Positions 1 through 8,062 of a stretch of 45,712 nt of DNA are shown one piece after another. The translations under genes and the position numbers were made by a program. The notes under the pieces are model-generated. The model saw only the letters and a program-made list of their open reading frames with translations, was not told the origin of the DNA and ran no database searches. The stretch comes from a virus: positions 1-45,712 of IMG/VR virus record IMGVR_UViG_3300024262_000004, one strand, 5' to 3'. The number at the start of each line of letters is the position of its first letter. The stretch's first letter is position 1.

Positions 1-127
1 GACTTGGCGAAGGAATAGTTTATATTTTGATGGCGGGGATTATGTAACTCTAACAGGAATTAATCATGGGATAAGTACTGGTGGATTGACGTTTTGTTGT
101 AGTCTAAGTAATTTTAGTGATAGTAAC
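1..127. repeat. Terminal direct repeat, left copy
   Basis: These 127 bases are identical to 45586-45712. The length equals a common maximal assembly k-mer, so this is best read as the overlap left by assembling a circular or circularly permuted molecule, not as a biological terminal repeat. Unit length is 45,585 bp. Confidence 0.95.
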
Positions 128-502
128 TATTTATTTGACCAACAAACAGTAAGATTTATTGTAAATTCTTCCGATGATAAAATACGTTCATATCAGGACT
201 CACTGGGATATTTACTCACCGATAGTGGGATTTCTTCTATTACTCCAATTAGTTCTCAAGTCACAAGAGATAATTCTGGAAATTTAGAGTGTTATGTTAA
301 TGGAAAGAGTTCCGCAAAAGGATTAAGTGCCAGCACAGATGTAACTTATAATGGGACTTCAGAAATAAGATTGGGCTCAAGTTATACTGGAAGTAATCGG
401 TTTACTGGCACAATGTATTCTTTCCGCATTCTCAATAAAGGCTTATCAGGGATAGAGGCACAACAGATTTACTTATCGAATAAATTTAGAGGAAATAATT
501 AA
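1..502 (+). CDS. LamG/concanavalin A-like virion protein (3' part)
   Basis: This is the C-terminal part of a 230-residue protein whose start lies at 45395, across the circle junction. The sequence shows the jelly-roll pattern of LamG/concanavalin A-like domains: a hydrophobic strand series beginning YFDGGDYVTL, a central YVNG turn and a late FRILNKGLS segment. The family often binds sugars in phage tail or decoration proteins. It lies between small virion genes and the head-tail adaptor, so a receptor-binding or surface-decoration role is inferred. The frame is open from position 2, so no start inside this part is needed. Confidence 0.75.
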   Translation, partial: TWRRNSLYFDGGDYVTLTGINHGISTGGLTFCCSLSNFSDSNYLFDQQTVRFIVNSSDDKIRSYQDSLGYLLTDSGISSITPISSQVTRDNSGNLECYVNGKSSAKGLSASTDVTYNGTSEIRLGSSYTGSNRFTGTMYSFRILNKGLSGIEAQQIYLSNKFRGNN

Positions 503-526
503 TATGATAATTAAGGAAGTGATTGA

Positions 527-616
527 ATGGCTAACAAAAATGGAAAAGGACCAAGAAAGAGAAGCCCAAGACCAAGCAAACCTAAAGGTGGTTTAAAAAG
601 AGGTAAATGTAAATAG
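527..616 (+). CDS. Small highly basic peptide
   Basis: This 29-residue peptide is dominated by Lys, Arg, Gly and Pro (starts MANKNGKGPRKRSPRP) and is preceded by AAGGAAG at 513-519. Small basic peptides of this look are frequent between phage structural genes; nucleic-acid binding is inferred only from charge. An overlapping alternative frame at 504-596 (starts MIIKEVIEWL) has a weaker ribosome site. Both are short, so the call is tentative. Confidence 0.45.
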   Translation: MANKNGKGPRKRSPRPSKPKGGLKRGKCK

Positions 617-626
617 AGGTGATTAA

Positions 627-1250
627 ATGATATTAAAATCAGAACTCATAACTAAAGTAAATAAAACTTTAGGTAGAAATTACGATACAACAGGTACGGA
701 TTTAGACGCTATGATAACAGCTACATTGAAGGATTTAAGTAAGCGTGGTAATTTTTTGACTGAAGAAAGTACAAGGTCAACCGTAGCAGGAACAGCTTAT
801 TATTCTATACCTGACCATTATAAAGATAAACTTCTTATTATGGTAGATGACTACTATCCTTTGGGGTGGGAAACCTTTAAAGAATATCAGGAAGAATTTT
901 CCCTGAGTCCAGATAGTTCAGATTGTCCTCGTGTGTTTTCTAAAATGAACAGGTTCTATTACTTAAGACCGACTCCTGACAAAATTTATACTTTAAGACA
1001 ATTCTTTGCCTGTTATCACCCTGAGATAGTTTCTGTTGACGGTGTAGATACCCCTGCCTGTGACGCAATATTATTTAATGATATTTACCGGACAGCGATA
1101 GAAGAAAGACTTCTTTGTCTGGTAGCAAGAAGTTTGAGTTTGTATGACATAGCTAAAGAACATAATGCTTATTATCTCCAAGATGAGATACCGAGCTTGA
1201 TAAACGTGTTAGATGACGATCCTTCGATTTGCGAATATCCTGACGATTAA
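627..1250 (+). CDS. Head-tail adaptor-like protein
   Basis: This 207-residue, mainly helical protein has the look of phage adaptor proteins that sit under the portal: a short N-terminal helix pair, then an 'AYYSIPDHYKDKLLIMVD' strand segment and a later 'FYYLRPTPDK' strand. Its ribosome site is GAGGTGA. It is followed by a hub/stabilisation-like protein and preceded by head genes. That order matches gp4-then-gp10 in P22-like phages. The adaptor role is inferred from position and general fold pattern, not from a specific catalytic motif. Confidence 0.6.
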   Translation: MILKSELITKVNKTLGRNYDTTGTDLDAMITATLKDLSKRGNFLTEESTRSTVAGTAYYSIPDHYKDKLLIMVDDYYPLGWETFKEYQEEFSLSPDSSDCPRVFSKMNRFYYLRPTPDKIYTLRQFFACYHPEIVSVDGVDTPACDAILFNDIYRTAIEERLLCLVARSLSLYDIAKEHNAYYLQDEIPSLINVLDDDPSICEYPDD

Positions 1251-1259
1251 GGAGAAGAT

Positions 1260-2792
1260 ATGGCTGGAACCAAAGAACGATTTGGAATTATGTCTCCTGT
1301 TTCCGGTATAAAAAAGAATGTACCTATCATCTTAACCTTAACTCCTGACAATATTAATGTTCTGTTAAAAGACGGGAAGATATTAAGAAGGTTAATGAGG
1401 GAAGCGACCTTACTTGATGCAGAGGAAGTTAAAGTTCAGACACCTGACGCTAATCCTATTATTCATTATCACCGTTTTGTCAAGCGGTCAACAGGGACAG
1501 AATATTTATTAGCTTTTACTAAAGCACACATCTATCATTGGAATCCAGATGATTTAGCTTTTGACTTGAAATTTACCTGTTCTGAAGATTGTGAAAATTG
1601 GGAGACAGTTAGTTATAACGATAAAGTCATCGCCACTAATAACGTAGATTTTGTTTTAGTCTGGGACACAACGGGCGATTTTGTGGCACTTGATGACGAA
1701 ACTTACGGGATTGAATACAGTCGGGGTTATACCAATGAAACAAATGTAGATGAAACTTCTGAAGCTGACCAGAAAGTTTTAAGTGTTAAAGCTACTACAG
1801 GATATGCAGCTGGAGATAAGGTCATTGTCGGAAGAGGGGGAGATAAAGAAGAGGAATGTGTAGTAGCAACCGTTCAAGCTGGAATATCTTTAACAATGGT
1901 AGAGGACTTAACTTATGAACATACCGCAAACGCTGAAACCACTGTTGACGCTGATAGTGCAGACGGACAAAAAGTATTAAATGTTGCTTCTACCACAGGG
2001 TTTGAGGTAGATGAACTTGTGACTATAAATGTAAACGGAGACAGGGCAGAAACAAGAAAAATCTATACCATACAAGACGGTATTTCTCTAACCTTTACTG
2101 TAGACCTTAGTTACATTCACACTCAAGCACAAGGTGATGAAGTAGTTGGGAGTAACGGAGATGAAGATGTTGTAGAAGAATATACACCGTATTACTTAAC
2201 TAAAGCAAAACATATAACAGTTTATGAGAATTATCTTTTAATCGGGAATACTTATGAGAACTCTGTTTATCATTATCAAAGGGTTAGGTGGAATGATATA
2301 GGAGACGAAACTAATTGGTTAAGTGGTTCAAGAGGAAGTATGGAGGTTGGTGAATCGGATAAAATTACAGGGTTTGGTCATTATCAAGGGTTCTTAATTA
2401 TATTTAAGGATAGCAGTCACTTTAAGGTTTGGCTTGTGGGCTTACCTTATGTCTTTAATAAAGTGCAGTTATCTACGGAGATTGGCTGTAAGTGCAGTGG
2501 TTCGATTGTAAACGACAGCAAGGGAAGATTATACTTCTTCTCTTCTGAAGGAACGTTTAAAGAAATAACAGCAGGGACTATCAGTGATGACATTCAGACT
2601 GACATCGTGGCTAAAATACAACCTGCTTATGTGGAGTTAATTAAGAGTTCTTTTATCAATGAAACTGAAGAAGTGGTTTGGAGTATTCCGGTGGAAAGTG
2701 ATAAAAACAATACATTAGTGGCTTTTAAAGAAGGCAAATGGTTAGTGATAGACTCGGCAGTTCCAGCTTTCGGCGAATTTATGGAGGGATAA
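1260..2792 (+). CDS. Packaged-DNA stabilisation (gp10-like hub) protein
   Basis: This 510-residue beta-rich protein follows the adaptor after a 9-bp gap and overall resembles P22 gp10-type tail hub proteins that plug the portal after packaging. Residues about 160-300 contain two tandem copies of a roughly 60-residue unit (DQKVLSVKATTGYAAGD..., then GQKVLNVASTTGFEVDE...), each ending in a 'DL[TS]Y.H' strand. The unit looks like an inserted domain duplication. The C-terminal part (from about residue 310) resumes the propeller-like pattern. Assignment is by family resemblance and gene order. Confidence 0.6.
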   Translation: MAGTKERFGIMSPVSGIKKNVPIILTLTPDNINVLLKDGKILRRLMREATLLDAEEVKVQTPDANPIIHYHRFVKRSTGTEYLLAFTKAHIYHWNPDDLAFDLKFTCSEDCENWETVSYNDKVIATNNVDFVLVWDTTGDFVALDDETYGIEYSRGYTNETNVDETSEADQKVLSVKATTGYAAGDKVIVGRGGDKEEECVVATVQAGISLTMVEDLTYEHTANAETTVDADSADGQKVLNVASTTGFEVDELVTINVNGDRAETRKIYTIQDGISLTFTVDLSYIHTQAQGDEVVGSNGDEDVVEEYTPYYLTKAKHITVYENYLLIGNTYENSVYHYQRVRWNDIGDETNWLSGSRGSMEVGESDKITGFGHYQGFLIIFKDSSHFKVWLVGLPYVFNKVQLSTEIGCKCSGSIVNDSKGRLYFFSSEGTFKEITAGTISDDIQTDIVAKIQPAYVELIKSSFINETEEVVWSIPVESDKNNTLVAFKEGKWLVIDSAVPAFGEFMEG

Positions 2793-2793
2793 T

Positions 2794-4968
2794 ATGGCAA
2801 ATGAATATATTTCACCGACTGGTTTTAATGACCCTACTGGGTCTTGGAGTGATGAGACAAAGGCTTATGATGGGAATATACTCTCATCCGCAGTTACCAC
2901 TATCCCTGCACATAGTTGGAGCAATTTTTTAGAATTAACACACGAAGATTTTTATTGTTCTAAAATAAAGTTTATTACCAGGTATCATAATCAAATGCAA
3001 ATTGATATAGATGTCTATTCTTCTGAAGATGCTTGGGTTCATATCTTCCAAGGTTCGTATTTAGATCAAGTTTGGATGGAGAAAACTTTCACCGATACTT
3101 ATAAGATTTCTAAAGTAAGATTTAGGGTATATAATGCTTCGAGTATGGTGGATATGGGCGGTATGCTTGAATTTATGTTCTATGAGACGATAGGTTACCC
3201 CGCTGTAACTACTAAGGCAGCTACAGGTGTAACGGGTGAGGAAGCTACTCTAAACGGAAGTATCACAAATACAGGTGGAGAAGCCTGTACTGCAAGAGGG
3301 TTTAGTTATAGAGAGGGGATAGAAGGTGTCCCAGTAGAAGAAATGGAGTATGGTTATTTTCCAGTTGGTAATTTTAGTAAAACTATAACTGGACTTGATT
3401 CTACTAAGAAATATTACTTCGTTGCTATTGCTGCTAATTCAACAGGAAATAGTCATGGAGATGTATTAAGTTTTGGTGTAGATGTTGATTTACCCACAGT
3501 CACATCAAGTGCAGCTACCTCAGTTGATCACGAAAAGGCTACTCTAAACGGAAATGTAACTGCCACAGGTGGACAAGACCCTACTGAAAGAGGCTTTGAA
3601 TGGAAAATTGCAGGTGGAACTTTCTCTAAACTTCCTGAAACTGGAACTTTCGGGATTGGTACTTATTCACTTTTACTTTCTGAACTTGACGCTAATAAAA
3701 CTTATTATTTTAAGGCTTATGCTAAGAATGGTGCTGGAACTGCTTATGGTAGTGAACTTAATTTTACTACCGATATAACTGACCCCGTAGTAATTACTCA
3801 TAATGCAACCGATGAGCTAACTACTCAGGTAACTGGAAACGGTCAGATAGTAAAAACTGGTGGTCAGGATTGTTTTGAGAGAGGTTTTGAATACGGGCTA
3901 TCTAAGGTGGCTACTTGGAAAAAGGAAGAGACTGCTGGGGGTTACGGGGTAGGATTTTTTGATATTGTCATAGATGGTTTGACCGCTAATACCGAATACT
4001 GGTATAGGGCTTATGCAAAAATGAAAACTTGGTCAGGGGGAAATTGGTTATATCCTACTGGATTTAATGACCCTGATGAGGGCTGGCACGATGAGACAAA
4101 AGCCTATGATTTTTTATCTACAACTTGGGCTGAAGAAGATTATATTAGTTCACAATCTTGGAGCAGTTATCTCGAACTTACTCGTGCTGCTATGTATTGT
4201 GATAAGATTCGTTTTATAGCTGATTATAGTGCTTTAAAAATAAGTTCTGTCTGGATAGATGCTTATTATGATGATGATTGGCACAAAATATACGAAGGGG
4301 CTTTTGAAGGTAGTTTAAATTGGAATGAAATATCTTTAGGTTTTCCTAAGTTAGTTACAAAAATTCAATTTAGATTTTTTAATAATAAAGCAAGCGGTTA
4401 TGCTGAGGCATGTTTGCGAGAAGTTCAATTTAATGAGATTACAGAAGAAGACATAGATGAATATATAGGCTATGGTGAATGGGTAAAGTTTATAACCGCT
4501 GCTCCTGGTTCTCCTGGAGACAAACCAACAGGTTATAAGAATGATATCTGTTCCGATGATTCTGGATTTACCTATATCTTAAATCGTTCCTTAACTGATG
4601 ACGGAGCAACTTACGAGTCTTATTTTGTCTTATCTACCGACTTATCAGGGAAGCAGACTTTACATACTAATAAACGATTATTAGACATATTCTCTTATTT
4701 TGCCAACAAAGGGACAGGGACAGCTAAAGTATATGTTAAACGTGACACTGAACCAGCTTGGCAATATGCAGGGGAAATTACCTTAACAGGTGAACAGGAG
4801 ATTATTGTTAAACATTTACCAAGTGAAAATCAAGATACTGAAGGTGATGTAGATTTTATGGCTAAAACATTTTTGATTAAATGGGTTTTTGAAAACGATT
4901 TTGAGTTTATTGGAACGATATTAGAATCTGTTGTAATAGGCGACCGACCGAGGGTAGATGAAAAATGA
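2794..4968 (+). CDS. Tail fibre/appendage protein with FN3-like repeats
   Basis: This 724-residue protein has a visible repeat architecture. A roughly 125-residue beta-sandwich unit occurs twice: residues about 1-130 (starts NEYISPTGFNDP) and about 415-555 (starts GNWLYPTGFNDP). Both contain a 'W..[FY]LELT....YC.KI.FI' core and resemble discoidin/galactose-binding folds. Between them lie three FN3-like repeats of about 90-100 residues with 'A..[VE].A.LNG..T.TGG....RGF' and 'L.AN..Y.[FY].AYA' motifs. About 160 further residues close the protein. The flanking duplicated domain suggests modular exchange. Binding to host glycans is inferred. Confidence 0.65.
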   Translation: MANEYISPTGFNDPTGSWSDETKAYDGNILSSAVTTIPAHSWSNFLELTHEDFYCSKIKFITRYHNQMQIDIDVYSSEDAWVHIFQGSYLDQVWMEKTFTDTYKISKVRFRVYNASSMVDMGGMLEFMFYETIGYPAVTTKAATGVTGEEATLNGSITNTGGEACTARGFSYREGIEGVPVEEMEYGYFPVGNFSKTITGLDSTKKYYFVAIAANSTGNSHGDVLSFGVDVDLPTVTSSAATSVDHEKATLNGNVTATGGQDPTERGFEWKIAGGTFSKLPETGTFGIGTYSLLLSELDANKTYYFKAYAKNGAGTAYGSELNFTTDITDPVVITHNATDELTTQVTGNGQIVKTGGQDCFERGFEYGLSKVATWKKEETAGGYGVGFFDIVIDGLTANTEYWYRAYAKMKTWSGGNWLYPTGFNDPDEGWHDETKAYDFLSTTWAEEDYISSQSWSSYLELTRAAMYCDKIRFIADYSALKISSVWIDAYYDDDWHKIYEGAFEGSLNWNEISLGFPKLVTKIQFRFFNNKASGYAEACLREVQFNEITEEDIDEYIGYGEWVKFITAAPGSPGDKPTGYKNDICSDDSGFTYILNRSLTDDGATYESYFVLSTDLSGKQTLHTNKRLLDIFSYFANKGTGTAKVYVKRDTEPAWQYAGEITLTGEQEIIVKHLPSENQDTEGDVDFMAKTFLIKWVFENDFEFIGTILESVVIGDRPRVDEK

Positions 4969-5126
4969 GCATACAAAGAACTCAACCAACTGTTATGTTA
5001 CCTCGTATAGATGTGGAAGATGAAAAGATAAGAAAAATCCTTGAGGAGTATAACAAAATATTAAATGAGTTAGTAACAAATATATACTCTGATATTAAAT
5101 CAATAATAGATTTGGAGAGTCAATGA
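4965..5126 (+). CDS. Small helical protein, translationally coupled
   Basis: This 53-residue peptide (starts MSIQRTQPTVMLPRID) overlaps the stop of the fibre gene in an ATGA junction, so it is probably made by translational coupling. The C-terminal two thirds is a predicted amphipathic helix. I do not recognise a family. Its place in the tail block suggests a minor structural or chaperone role. Confidence 0.55.
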   Translation: MSIQRTQPTVMLPRIDVEDEKIRKILEEYNKILNELVTNIYSDIKSIIDLESQ

Positions 5127-5145
5127 TAGAAAGGGAGAATTGGTT

Positions 5146-5619
5146 ATGCCAAAAGCTAATGAAATATATATTATTAATAAATCTAACTTTTCAAATTGTG
5201 TTAGCGTATTAGTAAAAGTTTGTGGAACTCTTAAATTTGCAAAACGAGAACCTACTAACCCGAACATATTTATTGATAATGTAACCAAAGCTCTGGCTTT
5301 TGGGAATTGTATTATTCTTGTTTCGTTTAACGAGAAGCAGGAATTGAATACTTGTATAGTTATGTTTGTTAAGAATAACCCTGTAAAGGGCTTAATTCTC
5401 TGGATAGAGTGGGCTTGGAGTGATGGGAAGAATTTGAGTTTGAGTAAAAATGTATGGAATAGAGTGGAAGAAATAGCACAAACAATAGGGGCTAAAAAAA
5501 TTGCAGGTGCTATGGTAAAAGGATTTAAAGCAGTAGGAAGAAGATACGGTTTAACCGAGGAATATCGAGTGATGTCAAAGAACGTAAAGAACGTAAAGGA
5601 AGTGATTAAAAATGATTAA
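5146..5619 (+). CDS. GNAT-fold-like protein
   Basis: The start is taken at ATG 5146 because AAGGGAG at 5131-5137 is 8 bases away; the in-frame TTG at 5140 is too close. The 157 residues show a GNAT-like order: a strand around CIILVSF, a long strand 'NTCIVMFVKNNPVKGLILWIEWAWS', a helix 'WNRVEEIAQTIGAKKI' and a final 'GFKAVGRRYGLTEEYRVM', like the end of acetyltransferases. A clear acetyl-CoA loop (Q/RxxGxG/A) is not evident, so activity is uncertain. GNAT-like proteins near tail genes are known in several phages. Confidence 0.5.
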   Translation: MPKANEIYIINKSNFSNCVSVLVKVCGTLKFAKREPTNPNIFIDNVTKALAFGNCIILVSFNEKQELNTCIVMFVKNNPVKGLILWIEWAWSDGKNLSLSKNVWNRVEEIAQTIGAKKIAGAMVKGFKAVGRRYGLTEEYRVMSKNVKNVKEVIKND

Positions 5620-6451
5620 CTTAAAAAGAATGTTAAGGAATATATTAATGTTCCCTGTGTTGGTGGCTTTTGCTGAGAAAGGAAGTTATGAAGATGACCC
5701 TGCACCGGTACAATTAACGACACCTGAATCAGAAGCAGCAGTTGGGCAATTACAGAATTTATCTACAACTACACCTAACTTACCTGATATTAGTTTACCT
5801 GGGACAACTGGGGCAGAAAACCAACTTCTGCAACAGGGTATGAGTTTAATTCAACAGTTGATATCAGGTAAAATGCCAGAAGCCTATACCTTGGGAATGA
5901 ATAAAATTAAAAGCGTATTAGGTGGGGAATATAATCCTTTGACTTCACCTTATTATAAAGGACTTAAAGAAGAAGCAGGCAGAATCGAATCTAAAGGGGT
6001 AAGTGATATAAGAAACAGAAGTCAATTAGGTGGTATGTTATACAGCGAACCTGCTATGGGAATTGAATCAGGTTTTAAAAGTGAAGTGGGGACTGGTTTA
6101 CTTCAGACTTTAGGAAGTTTATTTGAGTCTAATGTAAATAGAGAAACCAGTATGATACCCCAGTTATTAGGATATTCCAATGCAAAGACTAATATGATGG
6201 GAACTGCACTTTCAGGGATAGGGGCTATATCCCCACTTGCAGGGAAAGGTGGAGATATAGCCAGAGAAGAAACAAGTTTAAATTGGCAGCAAGATACTAA
6301 CCAAGAAATGTTCCCTTGGACTACACAAGCACCTATTTTAGAAAGTCTTGCTAATTATGGGACTTTCTATCAACCGACACAACATTATGAAAAAGGATTC
6401 TGGGATTATGTTTTACCTATAGTAGGGGCTGGAGCAAGCATTTTAAAATAA
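5612..6451 (+). CDS. Internal virion/ejection protein candidate 1
   Basis: This 279-residue protein has a hydrophobic N-terminus, a Thr/Pro-rich stretch and then helical segments rich in Gly, Gln and Met. It overlaps the GNAT-like gene by 8 bases and precedes two larger genes in tandem. In P22-like phages the same place holds the DNA-transfer (ejection) proteins. The segment 'IRNRSQLGGMLYSEPAMGIESGF' with following helices resembles internal virion proteins of several short-tailed phages. Role inferred from position and composition. Confidence 0.5.
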   Translation: MINLKRMLRNILMFPVLVAFAEKGSYEDDPAPVQLTTPESEAAVGQLQNLSTTTPNLPDISLPGTTGAENQLLQQGMSLIQQLISGKMPEAYTLGMNKIKSVLGGEYNPLTSPYYKGLKEEAGRIESKGVSDIRNRSQLGGMLYSEPAMGIESGFKSEVGTGLLQTLGSLFESNVNRETSMIPQLLGYSNAKTNMMGTALSGIGAISPLAGKGGDIAREETSLNWQQDTNQEMFPWTTQAPILESLANYGTFYQPTQHYEKGFWDYVLPIVGAGASILK

Positions 6452-6466
6452 AGGAAGTGATATTCA

Positions 6467-8062
6467 ATGCAAGCGTTAAGTTTTCCTTCTCCATATAGAC
6501 AAGGAGAAGCACCATACGATATATTTCAAAATAGAATGACTGCAATAACTTCTATAATAACAGGTGTAAAGGGTATCATAGCGAATAAATACATCAATAA
6601 TCAACTTAACCAGATTGCTGATGGTATTCTAAATCAAGTTGATGAGAATAAAGCAAATGAGTTGATTAACCTGATTAATGAAGATCCTCCTGAAGGTATC
6701 TATCCTTCTGAACTTGAAAAGACCATAGGACAGTTTGTAGATAAAGCTATGGGTAAAATGGCACAGAAAGAACAGATGATGGGAACTCTAAACCAGACTG
6801 GTTTACCTCAAAATCCACAGACAGGACTTCCTCAATTAGGACAACAATCTCAAGCTGGATTGCCTCAAGTTGGATTACCTCAAGCTGGGACTCAACAAGG
6901 AACTTCAGAAACCATGATACCAAAGGGAGATATGTTTCAGTTATACAACGCAGTCAAATCTATGGATTCAGGACAGGTTAACTGGGCTAACTTGTTTAAA
7001 ACTATGACAGCTAAAAAACCCTATTTCATGGGAACAACTGGGGCAGAAGAGTTTGTTATGAACCAAATGCAAACCCAGATAAAAGACCCAAGAGAAGAGA
7101 TGTCGAAAAATATTGATTTAGCTGCAAAATATAAAGAAGCTTTCTATCCTGAAGAAGAGGGAGTAGGAGAAGTTTTTGATCCTAACCAATTCAAGAAAGA
7201 CCATCCTGATATGGAGATAACAGGATATAACTCTAATACAGGTGGTTATAGTTTCAGTAAAAAAGAGGGAACAGGTTCTAAATTAGATATGGATAAGTTA
7301 AATGAAGATATAGCTAAATTTGGTTTAAATGTAACTGGAATGAGTGTAAATCCAACTACTGGTAATGTGTCTTATTCTTTAGGTAAGGAAGGAATGTCTT
7401 TTGAAGAAAAATTAGATAAGGGTATTAACTTTGTAAGAGAAAATCCTGAATATGAAATAAGTTCTCTTAATTCAGGGACGGGGAATGTTTCAATAACAAA
7501 AATATCAACAGGGGGGACAGGGGGAACTAATGACAAAGTAATCTTAGGTGAAGCTAATTTTGCAGAGAAACAATTTGAGGGAGTAAAGACAAATGCTGAA
7601 TATGATAAAGCACTTGCCAAAGTAAGACAGATTGACCAAAGTGTTATTGTGCCTTCAAAAATTGAATTATTTGAAGGTAATTATAATTTCGCAATAAATT
7701 ATATGCGTTCAGCTATAGATGAGAACGGAAAGATAAAGGAAGGTGTAGACCCTACAAGTAAAAGCGGGCTTACCTACGAACAGGGATATTCTCTACATTA
7801 TAATTATCTGGAACAAGCCATTAATGAATACCGTATTGCAACAGGGGAAACTTTAGATAATCCTTTTGTTTCTTTTGAGGAGTATAAAAAAATGGATACT
7901 AAAAAAACAAATTTATTACACTTGCCTTCTACTTTAGGGCAACAAAGGTCGGTATTCAAAAGTGAAAGCAATTATAAAGACGGAGAGATTAAAGTAATTA
8001 GTGGGAAGAAACTTAAATATGATGCAGGGAGGGACGCATGGGAGAAACTGGAATCTTTATAA
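6467..8062 (+). CDS. Internal virion/ejection protein candidate 2
   Basis: This 531-residue protein has a helical N-terminus and a low-complexity Gln/Leu/Pro/Gly stretch at about residues 105-145 with repeats of 'GLPQ' (eight or so, spaced by 'TGLPQNPQ', 'AGLPQV'). Two degenerate repeats follow at about 240-345, each built on 'EI.[GS]...[NS].TG..S.....G'. It overlaps the next gene by 25 bases. Probably an ejected virion protein with a flexible linker; no catalytic motif seen. Confidence 0.5.
   Translation: MQALSFPSPYRQGEAPYDIFQNRMTAITSIITGVKGIIANKYINNQLNQIADGILNQVDENKANELINLINEDPPEGIYPSELEKTIGQFVDKAMGKMAQKEQMMGTLNQTGLPQNPQTGLPQLGQQSQAGLPQVGLPQAGTQQGTSETMIPKGDMFQLYNAVKSMDSGQVNWANLFKTMTAKKPYFMGTTGAEEFVMNQMQTQIKDPREEMSKNIDLAAKYKEAFYPEEEGVGEVFDPNQFKKDHPDMEITGYNSNTGGYSFSKKEGTGSKLDMDKLNEDIAKFGLNVTGMSVNPTTGNVSYSLGKEGMSFEEKLDKGINFVRENPEYEISSLNSGTGNVSITKISTGGTGGTNDKVILGEANFAEKQFEGVKTNAEYDKALAKVRQIDQSVIVPSKIELFEGNYNFAINYMRSAIDENGKIKEGVDPTSKSGLTYEQGYSLHYNYLEQAINEYRIATGETLDNPFVSFEEYKKMDTKKTNLLHLPSTLGQQRSVFKSESNYKDGEIKVISGKKLKYDAGRDAWEKLESL

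Noticed and set aside
1-127. True direct terminal repeat of the packaged genome
   Set aside because: 127 bases matches an assembly k-mer overlap and lies inside a coding gene, so it is an assembly sign of circularity.
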